Positions 46,494 to 56,675 of a stretch of 64,000 nt of DNA are shown piece by piece; within the stretch, counting starts at the first letter, position 1, and each line of letters starts with the position of its first letter. A program made the translations under genes and the position numbers. The notes under the pieces are model-generated. The model did no database searches and was not told where the DNA came from. It worked only from the letters and a program-made list of their open reading frames with translations. The stretch is from Halopseudomonas pelagia (lineage in GTDB: Bacteria; Pseudomonadota; Gammaproteobacteria; Pseudomonadales; Pseudomonadaceae). The stretch lies in assembly GCF_009497895.1 (NCBI RefSeq), contig NZ_CP033116.1, positions 3,596,001 through 3,660,000 on the forward strand, given 5' to 3'.

Positions 46494-47627
46494 GTGGCTG
46501 AAGAGATCAAGGAACAGATTCTGTATGGCTTACCCCATTCCCTTTATACCGGTATCGCCCGCAGCTACCTGCGCACCCAGGGCATCCCCTTTCGCGAAGT
46601 GTCCAGCCACCATCCTGATTTTGCCCGGCATATCAAACCGATTATCCAGCGCAGCATAGTGCCGGTCCTGGTTACCCCGGCCGGCGAGATCATCCAGGAC
46701 AGCCTCGACATCATCGATCACTTCGAGCGAAAGCAACCGCTTTATCCGGCTTACCCTGACACCCCGCTGCAGCGCATTCTGGCCATCTTGATTCAGTACT
46801 ATGGTAGCCAGAGCCTGCTGCGGCATGCCATGCATTACCGCTGGTCTTACCTGGAGCAACAACGGGATTTTCTCTACGACGCCTTTTCCAACGGCGCCCC
46901 ACCCGGAGTCGCCGAGACGCTGATGCAGCGTATGCAATCCTATCTGCCCGGCCTTGGCGTGACCGCAGACAGCATTCCTCAGATAGAAGCCTCTTATCAT
47001 GAGCTATTGGCCGTTCTCAATCGGCATTTCAGCGAGCACCCGTTTCTGTTTGGCGGTCGCCCGAGTGTTGCGGACTATGGTCTGATCGGCCCTCTGTTCG
47101 CGCATCTTGGTCGTGACCCGGCGCCCGCCGGCGTGATGAAGCGCGAGGCGCCGCGGGTCTATCGCTGGGTGGAGCGCATGCTCGCCCCTGGGCTGGATAC
47201 GGTGGAATTTCCTGACTACGGCACCGCGTGGATAGCCGAGGATGCCGTTCCAGAAACCCTCGAGGCGCTACTGCACCTGATGGCCCGGGACATGCTGCCA
47301 GAGCTGACCGACAAATTGGCTTATCTCGACGCCTGGGTCAACGAGCATCAACCTAAGGACGGCGAAGCGGTATCGGCTAAACCACATCAACGCATGATCG
47401 GCCAGGTCCATACGCATTTTCGTGGCGTGCCGGTTACAGCGGGAGTGGAACCTTATTTGCTCTATATTCTGCGCCGGGCGACAGCGGTACTGGCCGACTT
47501 GAACGAAACCGATCGTCAGCGCGTATCAACGGCGCTGAGCAAGGTCGGCCTGCTCGATGCCGTACCGCAGCCCAGCAGCTACTCCGTAGGCCGGCGCAAC
47601 CATATTGAGGTCTGGGAACACCAATAG
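46494..47627 (+). CDS. Glutathione S-transferase-like protein with long C-terminal region
   Basis: This 377-residue product has an N-terminal thioredoxin-like domain with VPVLVTPAGEIIQDSLDIID, where cis-Pro and the Asp-Ser pair would hold glutathione. A helical C-terminal GST part contains FLFGGRPSVADYGLIGPLFA. It is longer than usual GSTs (200-250 residues), with about 120 extra residues at the end that I do not recognise. I chose GTG 46494, which has AGGAG 7 bases upstream; ATG 46476 is an alternative. No catalytic Ser or Cys can be assigned with certainty. Confidence 0.8.
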   Translation: MAEEIKEQILYGLPHSLYTGIARSYLRTQGIPFREVSSHHPDFARHIKPIIQRSIVPVLVTPAGEIIQDSLDIIDHFERKQPLYPAYPDTPLQRILAILIQYYGSQSLLRHAMHYRWSYLEQQRDFLYDAFSNGAPPGVAETLMQRMQSYLPGLGVTADSIPQIEASYHELLAVLNRHFSEHPFLFGGRPSVADYGLIGPLFAHLGRDPAPAGVMKREAPRVYRWVERMLAPGLDTVEFPDYGTAWIAEDAVPETLEALLHLMARDMLPELTDKLAYLDAWVNEHQPKDGEAVSAKPHQRMIGQVHTHFRGVPVTAGVEPYLLYILRRATAVLADLNETDRQRVSTALSKVGLLDAVPQPSSYSVGRRNHIEVWEHQ

Positions 47628-47652
47628 CGCAACAAAACCGCGTCAGGCAGTC

Positions 47653-48000
47653 CTAATCCCAGGGCTGCCCTTTGGTCCGTTCCACGCGCTTCGCGCGCTG
47701 ATGCATTGCCGCTTTCGCCAGCATATTGGCGCTGACAGGAGCGGTCAGGAACAGGAAAATAGTGATCAGCAGTTCGTGCATGCTGAGTCCTTCCCCCCGC
47801 GAACTGAAATAGATCAGCGAGCCGATTACCAGAGCACCAACTCCTAGCGTCGTGGCTTTGGTTGGGCCATGCAGACGCATGAAGAAGTCAGGTAGTTTCC
47901 ACAAGCCAATCGAGCCGATCAGCGCGAAGAGACTACCCAGCAGAATCAGCGAAGCAACAATCCATTCCACCGCGGTGGCGCTATGAATGGCGTCTAGCAT
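47653..48000 (-). CDS. mrpG: Mrp-type Na+/H+ antiporter subunit G, operon 1
   Basis: This 115-residue subunit has three hydrophobic segments and the MrpG (PhaG-type) pattern LIGSIGLWKLPDFFMRLHGP and TKATTLGVGALVIGSLIY. The C-terminal AMHQRAKRVERTKGQ is a basic tail. It is the last gene of the downstream Mrp operon, 45 bases after mrpF, and ends 26 bases from the convergent GST-like gene. Confidence 0.92.
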   Translation of the reverse strand: MLDAIHSATAVEWIVASLILLGSLFALIGSIGLWKLPDFFMRLHGPTKATTLGVGALVIGSLIYFSSRGEGLSMHELLITIFLFLTAPVSANMLAKAAMHQRAKRVERTKGQPWD

Positions 48001-48045
48001 GTCAGCTCCCCGCTCGGCTGGTTATTCAGCTTATTATTCAGCTTT

Positions 48046-48315
48046 CTATTCAATTATGTCACCCCGCAGCAGGTGCTTGGCGATCGCCACTGTGCCGACA
48101 AAGCCCATCACTGCAATCAACAGCGCTGCTTCAAAAAACAGATCGGAGTCCAGATACAGACCCAACAGGATGATCAGTGCGATGGCGTTGATATACAGGG
48201 TATCCAGGGCCAGGATACGGTCCGGCAGGTCCGGGCCCTTGAGCAGACGCAGCATGTTCAGCACCACTGCCACGGCCATGATGCACAGGCAAAGTAGAAT
48301 TACGGTGTGGAGCAC
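48046..48315 (-). CDS. mrpF: Mrp-type Na+/H+ antiporter subunit F, operon 1
   Basis: This 89-residue protein with three helices has the MrpF motif LRLLKGPDLPDRILALDTLY. It starts with GTG at 48315 and overlaps the end of mrpE by 16 bp, so the start is coupled to translation of mrpE. Its length is typical. Confidence 0.92.
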   Translation of the reverse strand: MLHTVILLCLCIMAVAVVLNMLRLLKGPDLPDRILALDTLYINAIALIILLGLYLDSDLFFEAALLIAVMGFVGTVAIAKHLLRGDIIE

Positions 48316-48806
48316 TGGAAGACCTCCATGAGCGGCCGCTCGTAGCGCTGCTTGATGGTTTCAATCAGTTCCTGCTCATCGGCCACATCCAGGCCGTGAA
48401 TCAGCAGTGTTTTGCGGTCATCGCTGATGTCCGAAGACACAGTGCCAGGTGTTAGCGAGATGGTGCTGGCGAGCAGGTGAATGGCGAAGTCGTGCGTCAG
48501 TTCAACCGGGTACTCCACAAAGGCAGGCCGCAGCTTGCTGCTGGGTCCAAGGATCAGTTTGGCCACATCCAGATTGGCCATGAGAATATCGCCCAGCACC
48601 CGCAGGGTAAAACGCAGCAATACCAGTGGCTTGTGCAGCGTTGGCGGGTCTGGCCAGAACACATGGGTGATCAGCGGAATACCCCAGGCCAGAAAGAAAC
48701 CCATGATCAGCGTGCCAGCAGAAAGATCGTTCATGATCAGTTGCCAGACCACGACCAGAAACAGACTCAGCCAGGGATGCGGCAAAAGGGTTCTGCGCGT
48801 TGTCAT
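48300..48806 (-). CDS. mrpE: Mrp-type Na+/H+ antiporter subunit E, operon 1
   Basis: This 168-residue subunit has two hydrophobic segments near the N-terminus and the MrpE pattern LANLDVAKLILGPSSKLRPA and ASTISLTPGTVSSDI. It is required for complex assembly in characterised Mrp systems. It overlaps mrpD by 4 bp. Confidence 0.92.
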   Translation of the reverse strand: MTTRRTLLPHPWLSLFLVVVWQLIMNDLSAGTLIMGFFLAWGIPLITHVFWPDPPTLHKPLVLLRFTLRVLGDILMANLDVAKLILGPSSKLRPAFVEYPVELTHDFAIHLLASTISLTPGTVSSDISDDRKTLLIHGLDVADEQELIETIKQRYERPLMEVFQCSTP

Positions 48807-50326
48807 GGCTGACCTCCTGGCGCGAATGGCTGCAGCGTCAGCACCTGCTGAATGTACTCATCCGGGTTAAGCAACTGCGCCGCCGTGGCATTCAGATACT
48901 CCAGCACGGGCGCGGCAAAGACCACCAGCAGCGGGCTCGATAGCAACAATGCCAACATCGCTGTCATGCGCAGCGGATCCAGCGGCTCCCCGGCATCGGG
49001 CGCCGCATCGCGGCGCCAGAACAAGGTGCTGCCGGCGCGGCTGAGCGCGACCAGGGTAACCAGGCTGCTGCCTAATACTACGGCGTAGAGCCAGCCGGCC
49101 AGCATGCCGCTGCCTGCGGCGCTGAGTAACAGCAGTTTACCGATAAACCCTGACAGCGGCGGCATCCCTGCAACGGATACAGCAGCAATAAAGAACACGC
49201 CACTGAGCATCAGAGAGCCGGGCATTTCCGGGCCGGGCACCAGGCGAGACGCGAAGCGCGGGCCGCGCAGGCGGCTGATAATGCCAGCAAACAGGAACAA
49301 CCCACCGCTGATCCAGGTGGTGTGCATCAGATAATACAGGCTGGCCGCCAACGCTTCCTGAGTGCCGATCGAAATGCCCGCCAGCAGCGTGCCGACTGAA
49401 ACGACCACCAGATAGGCCACCAGCCCGTTAAGACTGCTGGCGGCCAATGCGCCAATTGCGCCCATTGCAATGGTGATCAACGCGACTGGCCAGAGCCAGT
49501 CTTGAGCCATGAAAGCCAGCATGCCGGCATCGTCGCTGAACATCAGTGTGTAAACGCGCAAAATGGAATACAGGCCGACTTTGGTCATTACCGCAAACAG
49601 GGCTGCCACCGGGGCGCTGGCTGCGGAATAGGCTTTTGGCAGCCAGAAATACAGCGGAAAGATCGCCGCCTTGAGCCCGAACACCACCAGCAACAGCATG
49701 CCCGCAGCACCCACCAAGGGGGCATCGACAACCGGTACTTCGGCGATCTTGACCGCCAGGTCAGCCATGTTCAGCGTGCCGGTCACGCCATACAAGGTAC
49801 CCACCGCAATCAGGAACAGCGCCGAGCCAAACAGATTGAGCAGAACGTAATGCAGCCCGGCCCTGACACGCGAAGACCCAGCGCCATGCAATAACAACGC
49901 ATAGGAGGCAATCAGCAGAATCTCGAAGAAGACGAACAGGTTAAACAGGTCGCCGGTCAGAAAGGCGCCGTTAATGCCCATCAGCTGGAACTGGAACAGC
50001 GCGTGAAAATTACGCCCCAGCCCATCATCGCCGCGCAACGCGTACAGAATCGCGCCGACCGCCAGTACTGCGGTGATCAACAGCATCAGCGCGGCCAAGC
50101 GATCTACCACCAGCACGATGCCAAATGGTGGCATCCAGTTGCCGGCGGCATACACGCCAATACCTTCACCCGCCTGACTCATCAGGATCAACGCCAGGGG
50201 GATCTGCAAAATGGTCGCGCCCATAGACAGGCTGCGCTTGACCGACATCTGGCTGCGCGCAATCAGCAGCAGCACAGCGCCCATGAACATCGGCACCAAT
50301 ATGGGCAACACCGGGAGGTGATTCAT
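48803..50326 (-). CDS. mrpD: Mrp-type Na+/H+ antiporter subunit D, operon 1
   Basis: This 507-residue protein has about 14 helices and is related to the NuoM/NuoN proton-pumping subunits of complex I. It contains the key conserved blocks FEILLIASYALLLHG (a Glu in helix 5), KAAIFPLYFWLPKAYSAASA and MPPLSGFIGKLLLL. It forms part of the proton path. It overlaps mrpC and mrpE by 4 bp each. Confidence 0.95.
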   Translation of the reverse strand: MNHLPVLPILVPMFMGAVLLLIARSQMSVKRSLSMGATILQIPLALILMSQAGEGIGVYAAGNWMPPFGIVLVVDRLAALMLLITAVLAVGAILYALRGDDGLGRNFHALFQFQLMGINGAFLTGDLFNLFVFFEILLIASYALLLHGAGSSRVRAGLHYVLLNLFGSALFLIAVGTLYGVTGTLNMADLAVKIAEVPVVDAPLVGAAGMLLLVVFGLKAAIFPLYFWLPKAYSAASAPVAALFAVMTKVGLYSILRVYTLMFSDDAGMLAFMAQDWLWPVALITIAMGAIGALAASSLNGLVAYLVVVSVGTLLAGISIGTQEALAASLYYLMHTTWISGGLFLFAGIISRLRGPRFASRLVPGPEMPGSLMLSGVFFIAAVSVAGMPPLSGFIGKLLLLSAAGSGMLAGWLYAVVLGSSLVTLVALSRAGSTLFWRRDAAPDAGEPLDPLRMTAMLALLLSSPLLVVFAAPVLEYLNATAAQLLNPDEYIQQVLTLQPFAPGGQP

Positions 50327-50652
50327 CCGCGGTCTCCCTTGCCGTCAACATGGTCACTGTCGAGCTCGCCCTGCCCCCGTAGCGCCAGCACCAGCGCAAA
50401 CGCAGTCATCGCGAAACCGATCACGATAGCCGTCAATACCAGTGCCTGCGGGAGCGGGTCGGCATGTTCAGCGGCGCGGCCGATGACTGCGGGCATGCCG
50501 GTATTCAGGCGACCCATGGCGAACAGGAACAGATTGACCGCATAGCTGATCAGGGTCAGCCCAACCACCACCGGAAAGGTTCGGGCACGCAGCAAAAGGT
50601 ACACACCACAGGTAGTCAGCAAGCCCAGCGTCAGGGCATATAGCAGTTCCAT
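50323..50652 (-). CDS. mrpC: Mrp-type Na+/H+ antiporter subunit C, operon 1
   Basis: This 109-residue subunit is related to NuoK, with three helices and the MrpC core GLTLISYAVNLFLFAMGRLN and the DPLPQALVLTAIVIGFAMTA block. The C-terminal tail is short and acidic (ELDSDHVDGKGDRG). It overlaps mrpA by one base and mrpD by 4 bp. Confidence 0.94.
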   Translation of the reverse strand: MELLYALTLGLLTTCGVYLLLRARTFPVVVGLTLISYAVNLFLFAMGRLNTGMPAVIGRAAEHADPLPQALVLTAIVIGFAMTAFALVLALRGQGELDSDHVDGKGDRG

Positions 50653-53444
50653 CAGTCGGCCTCCTGGGTTGCGCGGCCGGTCGAGAGTTTGCCCAGATTG
50701 GCCAGAATCAACAATGTCGCTCCTACCACTGTTAGATACACGCCCAGATCGAAGAGCATGGCGGTTGCCAGCTCGGTCTTGCCGATCAAGGGAATATTGA
50801 AATAACCGAATGAGCTGGTCAGGAACGGATAACCCCAGAACAGGCTACCCAAACCAGTCAAGCCAGCAATAATCACACCCCAACCGGCAAGGTGGTGATA
50901 GTTCACACCCCAACGTTCGGTGGTCCATTTCTCGCCACTGGCCACGTATTGCAGGATCAGCGCCACGGCGGTGATCAGCCCGGCAATAAAGCCGCCACCG
51001 GGCAGGTTATGGCCGCGCAGGAAGATATAGGCCGAGACCATCAGCGCCAGCGGCAGTATCACCTGGGACAGGTTAACCAGCATGAACGGATGGGCGTCCT
51101 TGCTCCAGGGCCGGCCCAGCGCATCGGTGTCCGGTATGCGCAGGCGCAGGCCGTCAATCAGCGCATAGATAGCGACGCCCGCAATGGCCAGCACTGTGAC
51201 TTCGCCCAGAGTATCGAAGCCGCGGAAATCAACCAGAATCACGTTGACCACGTTGGTGCCGCCGCCGCCGGACACGCTGTTTTCCAGGAAATAGCCAGCG
51301 ATGGTTTCATATGGCCGGGTCATAACCGCAAAGGACAGAGCCGACACCAGCAAACCGGCCATACCCGCCAGCCCCAGATCGCGAGTGCGACGCAGGCCGG
51401 AGGACTCTGCCGGGGTCAACCGCGGCAGGAAGAACAACGCCAGCATCAGCAGAATGATGGTCACCACCTCCACCGACAGCTGCGTCAGGGCCAGATCCGG
51501 GGCAGAGAAGCGGGCGAAGGCCAGCGCCACAAACAACCCGACCACACTGAGCATGACCAAGGCGACCAAACGCTGCTTGTGCCAGATCACTGTGGCCACC
51601 GCGGCAATCATCAGCATCAAGGCACCGACGGCGGTGACCCCGTCCACCGGGCTCAGCGCCACGTCGCCGCGTAAGGATGGCAACTGCAGCAACCAATAAC
51701 CGCTGACGACCAGCGCCGCAGACAGCATCCAGGCCAGATAACGTTGCAAGGAGGCGTTTTCCAGCAGCAGGGTGAACTGCCCAGCCTTGCGTACCAGCCG
51801 TTGCACCACCTCCTCGAACACCAGTTTGCCGTCCCGCTCGGGCAGTCGCTCATAGAGTTCGAAAACGCGGGCGCGTTTGGCATACAGCAAGATGCCCAGC
51901 CCCAGCGCCACAATGCTCATGATCAACGGCAGGTTGAAACCATGCCACATGGCCAGACTGTAATAGGGCAACTCACCGCCAATGGTAGCGCTCGCCGCCA
52001 CTGCCAGCAGGCTGCCGACGGTAAAGGCTGGTAACAGCCCCACCAGCAGACACAGGGCCACCAGGATCTCGACCGGCACCTTCATGTAGCGCGGCGGCTC
52101 GTGGGGCGGATACTTGGGCAAGTTGAACGGTTTGCCGTTGAAGAACACATCGTGAATAAAGCGCAGCGAATAGGCCACCGAGAAGATCCCGGCCAGAGTC
52201 GCGACCAGCGGAATCACCCAGCTGAAATCACCGAACTGATTCTGCTCCAGGGTCTCGGTGAAGAACATTTCCTTGCTCAGGAAACCGTTAAGCAGCGGCA
52301 CGCCCGCCATCGCCGAGGCGGCGACCATTGCCAGTGTCGCGGTGTGTGGCATGAAACGCCACAGACCATTGATACGGCGCATATCCCGCGTGCCGGTCTC
52401 ATGATCAATGATCCCGGCGGCCATAAACAGCGAGGCCTTGAAGGTCGCGTGGTTGATGATATGGAATACCGCAGCGACCGCGGCCAATTGCGTGTCCAGG
52501 CCAAACAGCAGCGTAATCAGGCCGAGGTGACTGATGGTTGAATAGGCCAGCAGGCCTTTGAGGTCATGCTTGAACAGCGCCGTGCAGGCACCGATCAATA
52601 GCGTGATCATGCCGGTGACGCTGACCAGGAAGAACCATAGATCGGTATCGGAAAGTGCCGGATAGAACCGTGCCAGCAGAAACACCCCGGCCTTGACCAT
52701 GGTCGCCGAGTGTAGATAGGCCGATACCGGGGTTGGCGCCGCCATGGCGTGGGGTAGCCAGAAATGGAAGGGAAACTGTGCGGATTTGGTAAAGGCGCCG
52801 AGCAGAATCAGCACCAGCACCACCGGATACAAAGCATGGCTGCGGATCAGATCACCCGCGGCCAGCACATCGGTCAGCTCATAGCTGCCAACCATCTGGC
52901 CCAACAACAGCACGCCAGCCAGCAGCGCCAAGCCACCACCGCCAGTAACCGCCAACGCCATGCGTGCGCCTTTGCGCGCATCCGTGGAGTGTGACCAATA
53001 GCCGATCAGCAGGAACGATGACAGGCTGGTGAGCTCCCAGAAGAACATCATCAACAGCATGTTTTCCGACAGCACCACGCCGAGCATGGCCGCCATGAAT
53101 AACAGCAGGAAGGCGAAGAAGCGCCCCATCGGGTCGCGTTTTGACAGGTAATAGCGCGCGTAAAGAATAACCAGAATGCCGATACCCTGGATCAGCAGTG
53201 CAAACAGGAATCCCAGGCCGTCCAAGCGAAAACTCAGATTCAGCCCAATCTGGCTCAGCCAGGGCCAACTCTGCACCACTACGCCGCCGTCAAACACAAC
53301 GGGGGCCAGCTCCCATAGCAGGAACAGCCCAATCACCGGGGCCAGCATAGTGGCCAACGCACACAGCGAGCGGCCATAGCGGACGGTCAACAAAGGTAAC
53401 AAACTCCCCAACAAGGGAAGCAACACAATCAGCGCCAGGGTCAT
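50652..53444 (-). CDS. mrpA: Mrp-type Na+/H+ antiporter subunit A fused to B, operon 1
   Basis: This large subunit has 930 residues. The N-terminal two thirds are NuoL-like ([37 protein letters not shown]). The MrpA-specific C-terminal part merges with an MrpB domain ([20 protein letters not shown] and [17 protein letters not shown]), so A and B are one protein, as in PhaAB of rhizobia and ShaA of P. aeruginosa. It is the first gene of the operon. The 151-base gap before it, next to mrpG of operon 2, shows no clear promoter. Confidence 0.96.
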   Translation of the reverse strand: MTLALIVLLPLLGSLLPLLTVRYGRSLCALATMLAPVIGLFLLWELAPVVFDGGVVVQSWPWLSQIGLNLSFRLDGLGFLFALLIQGIGILVILYARYYLSKRDPMGRFFAFLLLFMAAMLGVVLSENMLLMMFFWELTSLSSFLLIGYWSHSTDARKGARMALAVTGGGGLALLAGVLLLGQMVGSYELTDVLAAGDLIRSHALYPVVLVLILLGAFTKSAQFPFHFWLPHAMAAPTPVSAYLHSATMVKAGVFLLARFYPALSDTDLWFFLVSVTGMITLLIGACTALFKHDLKGLLAYSTISHLGLITLLFGLDTQLAAVAAVFHIINHATFKASLFMAAGIIDHETGTRDMRRINGLWRFMPHTATLAMVAASAMAGVPLLNGFLSKEMFFTETLEQNQFGDFSWVIPLVATLAGIFSVAYSLRFIHDVFFNGKPFNLPKYPPHEPPRYMKVPVEILVALCLLVGLLPAFTVGSLLAVAASATIGGELPYYSLAMWHGFNLPLIMSIVALGLGILLYAKRARVFELYERLPERDGKLVFEEVVQRLVRKAGQFTLLLENASLQRYLAWMLSAALVVSGYWLLQLPSLRGDVALSPVDGVTAVGALMLMIAAVATVIWHKQRLVALVMLSVVGLFVALAFARFSAPDLALTQLSVEVVTIILLMLALFFLPRLTPAESSGLRRTRDLGLAGMAGLLVSALSFAVMTRPYETIAGYFLENSVSGGGGTNVVNVILVDFRGFDTLGEVTVLAIAGVAIYALIDGLRLRIPDTDALGRPWSKDAHPFMLVNLSQVILPLALMVSAYIFLRGHNLPGGGFIAGLITAVALILQYVASGEKWTTERWGVNYHHLAGWGVIIAGLTGLGSLFWGYPFLTSSFGYFNIPLIGKTELATAMLFDLGVYLTVVGATLLILANLGKLSTGRATQEAD

Positions 53445-53595
53445 GCAGGACTTACTCCATCAATGGCCTTTCAGGCTTCTTACATGCTGTTGGTCGGGAC
53501 ACATGGCCCAGGACAAGCGCTCCATTATCCACACACAGACTTGCACTGTCATGAATTCAGCCAATCGATTGAGCAAGAGATTCCTATTCTTGCTG

Positions 53596-53946
53596 TTACT
53601 GCGGGTCGTTGACGCGATCCTTGGCACGCTCCAACGCATCACCCAGAGGGCCAACCTTGGGCCTGACGCCGGCCATATGCCCGGCTCGGGAGATCGCGTG
53701 TGCAGCCATGGGCGCTGTAACCAGCAATACCGCTATCGCCAGCAGCGTCTCCACCCAGGCCATACCAGCGGTGGCAAACAATACGCCAAGCAATATCAGT
53801 ATCGCGCCCAGCGCGCCGGCCTTACTTGCCGAATGCATGCGGGTATAGGCATCCGGTAGACGCCAAACACCGAGCGCACCGAGCAGACTGAACAGTGCGC
53901 CGAGCAATATGAACGCTGATCCGGCTATTGCGAGAAACGCGTTCAT
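53596..53946 (-). CDS. mrpG: Mrp-type Na+/H+ antiporter subunit G, operon 2
   Basis: This 116-residue subunit has three helices and the MrpG pattern LLGALGVWRLPDAYTRMHSA followed by SKAGALGAILILLGV. It differs from mrpG of operon 1 over most of its length. The C-terminal tail (GPLGDALERAKDRVND) is hydrophilic. It is the last gene of operon 2 and overlaps mrpF by 4 bp. Confidence 0.92.
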   Translation of the reverse strand: MNAFLAIAGSAFILLGALFSLLGALGVWRLPDAYTRMHSASKAGALGAILILLGVLFATAGMAWVETLLAIAVLLVTAPMAAHAISRAGHMAGVRPKVGPLGDALERAKDRVNDPQ

Positions 53947-54290
53947 GGTTCCCCCTCGTGGTTCTTACGCTCCAGGGGCCGGCCTCCCGGCTGGCCATGT
54001 GGGTTATCGCTGCTGTGAGTCCCGGTGAACAATAGCGCAAAGGCAACACTACCGAGAAAGCTGACGGTCGCCAGAACAATGGCTACGTCCAGCAACACAG
54101 CCTGTTCACTCATCATCGCCAGCACAGCCACCCCCGCCACACCGATCATGGTCAAGGCATCGACCGCGACTGCGCGATCCGGCCTGCTCGGACCTATCAG
54201 CAAACGCCACATGATCAGCAGCGTACTGACGACCAGCATGCCACCGGCCAGCGGCAAGACCCAGCCAGCTCCCGCCAATGTCACAATCAT
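53943..54290 (-). CDS. mrpF: Mrp-type Na+/H+ antiporter subunit F, operon 2
   Basis: This 115-residue subunit has three helices and the MrpF motif LLIGPSRPDRAVAVDALTMI. It is longer than the operon 1 copy because of a hydrophilic C-terminal tail of about 25 residues (SDNPHGQPGGRPLERK). It overlaps mrpE and mrpG by 4 bp. Confidence 0.92.
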   Translation of the reverse strand: MIVTLAGAGWVLPLAGGMLVVSTLLIMWRLLIGPSRPDRAVAVDALTMIGVAGVAVLAMMSEQAVLLDVAIVLATVSFLGSVAFALLFTGTHSSDNPHGQPGGRPLERKNHEGEP

Positions 54291-54772
54291 TTTTCTGCTC
54301 CCAACGGCTGCACCCAGCGCAATAAGCGTCGTTCGATCTCGCCGATGGCAGCGATAACGGCATCGGCCGAGCGGGTATCCAGTACATGCACGAACATATC
54401 CCCGGTAGTTGCGCGGTAGTCGAGGGCCAGGGTACCCGGCGTCAGCGTCAGCAAGCAGCCCAGCAGCGTGATTAATCGTTTGTCACGGCTATGCACCGGA
54501 ACGCGCACGACCGCAGGTTCGATCTGGTAACGCGGGTTCAGCACAATCTTGGCCACATCCAGCGAGGCGCTGAACACCTGCCAGGTAAACCAGGGTACAA
54601 ACACCAGGCCCGCCTCTATACGCAGCGCATAAACGCCGCTGGCATGATGAAACAATCCGCAGAGCCTGAACAATGGATACAACGCGGCGAAGGCGAACAA
54701 CCAGTAAAGTGGGCTCAGCGCCGCGAAAAAGGCTGCAAGGACGCTGGCCAATAGCAAATGCACATACACCAT
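54287..54772 (-). CDS. mrpE: Mrp-type Na+/H+ antiporter subunit E, operon 2
   Basis: This 161-residue MrpE has two or three N-terminal helices and SASLDVAKIVLNPRYQIEPA and LLTLTPGTLALDY. It shares the LDVAK and TPGT blocks with the operon 1 copy but is otherwise well diverged. It overlaps mrpD by one base. Confidence 0.92.
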   Translation of the reverse strand: MVYVHLLLASVLAAFFAALSPLYWLFAFAALYPLFRLCGLFHHASGVYALRIEAGLVFVPWFTWQVFSASLDVAKIVLNPRYQIEPAVVRVPVHSRDKRLITLLGCLLTLTPGTLALDYRATTGDMFVHVLDTRSADAVIAAIGEIERRLLRWVQPLGAEK

Positions 54773-56277
54773 TAGTCGCCCCTCCCTTTCAACGGCTGCC
54801 CGTCAAGCAGCTGCAAGTAGGCCGGCGCTTCGATGAGCTGATCAGAAGCCGCCATGGCGTAATCCATCACAGGCCCAGCTCCCAGGCCGATGGCTACAGT
54901 TATCAGCGCCAAAGCGCCCACCGTGATCCAGGCGCCGCGGGGTCCATTCCCCGCCGCGCCCAGCAACTCCGGTTGCGGGTGCGCCTTGAGGAAGCTTTCG
55001 TTCCAGATCTTGCTCATCGACAATAAAGTGAATATGCCAGTGAACAGCGCGAAGAACGCGGCGACCCAGACGCCGGCTTCCAGGCTCGCCTTGACCAGCA
55101 CGAACTTCGCCCAAAAGCCGGACAACGGCGGTATACCAGCCAGCGACAATGCCGGAATGGCGAACATAATCGCCAGCATCGGCGCACGCCCATACAGTCC
55201 ACCCATGGCTGCCAAGCGCTCGGAGCCGGTAATACGCGCAGCAATACCACCAACAAAGAACAGGTTGGCTTTGACTACAATGTGGTGGATCAAATAAAAC
55301 ACTGCCCCCGCCAACGCCAACGGCGTCGCCAAGGCCAGGCCGAGGATCATGTAGCCGACCTGGCTGACAATGTGGAAGGACAGTATGCGCCGCACTTCGG
55401 TCTGCGCCGCAGCCCCCAGCACGCCGATAATCATGGTTGCGCAGGCCACCCACAACAGCACGGAATGCACCACACCCGGTTCCGGCCAGAGCAGCGTGAC
55501 CAGACGAATCAAGGCGTACACCCCGACCTTGGTCAGCAGCCCGGCAAAGAGTGCCGAGACAGGCGTCCAGGCCACGTGGTAACTGGCCGGCAACCAGCCG
55601 AACAACGGGAACAATGCGGCCTTGATCGAGAATGACACCAACATCAGAATCACGCCCAACCAGGCGCCATCACTGGCCTCCCCGGCGCGGAACAGCAGCG
55701 CCAGTTCACCCATGTTCAAGGTGCCGGTGGCGCCGTAGACCAACCCGGCAGCGAGCAGAAACAGCAGGGTCGCCAGCATATTCAAGACCAGATAGGTCAT
55801 GGCGCCGGACAAACGCCGCTCGCCACCGCCCAGCGCGATCAGCGCAAACGAGCCAATCAGCAGGACTTCAAACCAGACATACAGGTTGAACACATCAGCA
55901 GTAATGAAGGCACCACAGATGCCGGCGAGCAAGCCCTGCACGAACAAATGCGTATCTCGCAGGAAATTCGCCGGCATTGGCTGCCGGAAGCAATAAATCA
56001 GGGTGGCCAGGCCAATTACCCCAGTAATCGCGACCATCACTGCAGACAGCCGGTCGATCACCAGACTGATACCGTATGGCGCGACCCAACCACCCATCTG
56101 CGCGCTCAATACCGTGCCCTCGGCCGCGAGCGCCACCAGATAAAGACCGGTCAGCACCAGCAACAGCGCGCCAGTCAAGCTAACGGCCGTCACCCAGGCG
56201 TGATAGCGTTTACCCAACAAGGCCAGGAGTAACGTGGTTAGCGGAATAAGGATCGGCAGCACGATAAGCGTGTTCAT
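54772..56277 (-). CDS. mrpD: Mrp-type Na+/H+ antiporter subunit D, operon 2
   Basis: This 501-residue NuoM-like subunit has the helix-5 Glu block WFEVLLIGSFALIALGG, the Lys-containing SIKAALFPLFGWLPASYHVA and IPPLSGFWAKFVLVKASLEA. About 14 helices are predicted. It overlaps mrpC by 4 bp and mrpE by one base. Confidence 0.95.
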   Translation of the reverse strand: MNTLIVLPILIPLTTLLLALLGKRYHAWVTAVSLTGALLLVLTGLYLVALAAEGTVLSAQMGGWVAPYGISLVIDRLSAVMVAITGVIGLATLIYCFRQPMPANFLRDTHLFVQGLLAGICGAFITADVFNLYVWFEVLLIGSFALIALGGGERRLSGAMTYLVLNMLATLLFLLAAGLVYGATGTLNMGELALLFRAGEASDGAWLGVILMLVSFSIKAALFPLFGWLPASYHVAWTPVSALFAGLLTKVGVYALIRLVTLLWPEPGVVHSVLLWVACATMIIGVLGAAAQTEVRRILSFHIVSQVGYMILGLALATPLALAGAVFYLIHHIVVKANLFFVGGIAARITGSERLAAMGGLYGRAPMLAIMFAIPALSLAGIPPLSGFWAKFVLVKASLEAGVWVAAFFALFTGIFTLLSMSKIWNESFLKAHPQPELLGAAGNGPRGAWITVGALALITVAIGLGAGPVMDYAMAASDQLIEAPAYLQLLDGQPLKGRGD

Positions 56278-56675
56278 GCCTTGCCCTCCTCGTCCTGCGG
56301 CGGGCTCTGCTCTTCATCTTCATCAGGTGCCGGCTCCTCGGTTACCTGACTGACCCGATCGGTGTCTTTGTCACCGTGTAACTCGTGGGTCCGCTTGAGC
56401 ACCGCGAGAGCAAACACAAACAGGGCGAAACCGATAACGATAGCCGTGAGCACCAAGGCCTGCGGCAAGGGGTTGGCCGCATCAGGTATGCCTTGACCAG
56501 CGAAGGTGAAAGCCGCTTCGCTGCCGGAAAAACGGCCCGCGCTAAGCACGCCAAGATTGATCGCGTTACCCAGTACGGCGATACCCAGCACCACCCGCAT
56601 CAGGTGCCGATCCAGCATCATCCATACCCCCAGCGCGGCCATGATGCCCGCGGTAATGGCGCCGACCCATTCCAT
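56274..56675 (-). CDS. mrpC: Mrp-type Na+/H+ antiporter subunit C, operon 2
   Basis: This 133-residue NuoK-like subunit has three helices (LGIAVLGNAINLGVLSAG, DAANPLPQALVLTAIVIGF). A very acidic tail of about 35 residues (EEPAPDEDEEQSPPQDEEG) is absent in the operon 1 copy. It might sense pH or salt, or regulate assembly; this is inference from its charge. Confidence 0.94.
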   Translation of the reverse strand: MEWVGAITAGIMAALGVWMMLDRHLMRVVLGIAVLGNAINLGVLSAGRFSGSEAAFTFAGQGIPDAANPLPQALVLTAIVIGFALFVFALAVLKRTHELHGDKDTDRVSQVTEEPAPDEDEEQSPPQDEEGKA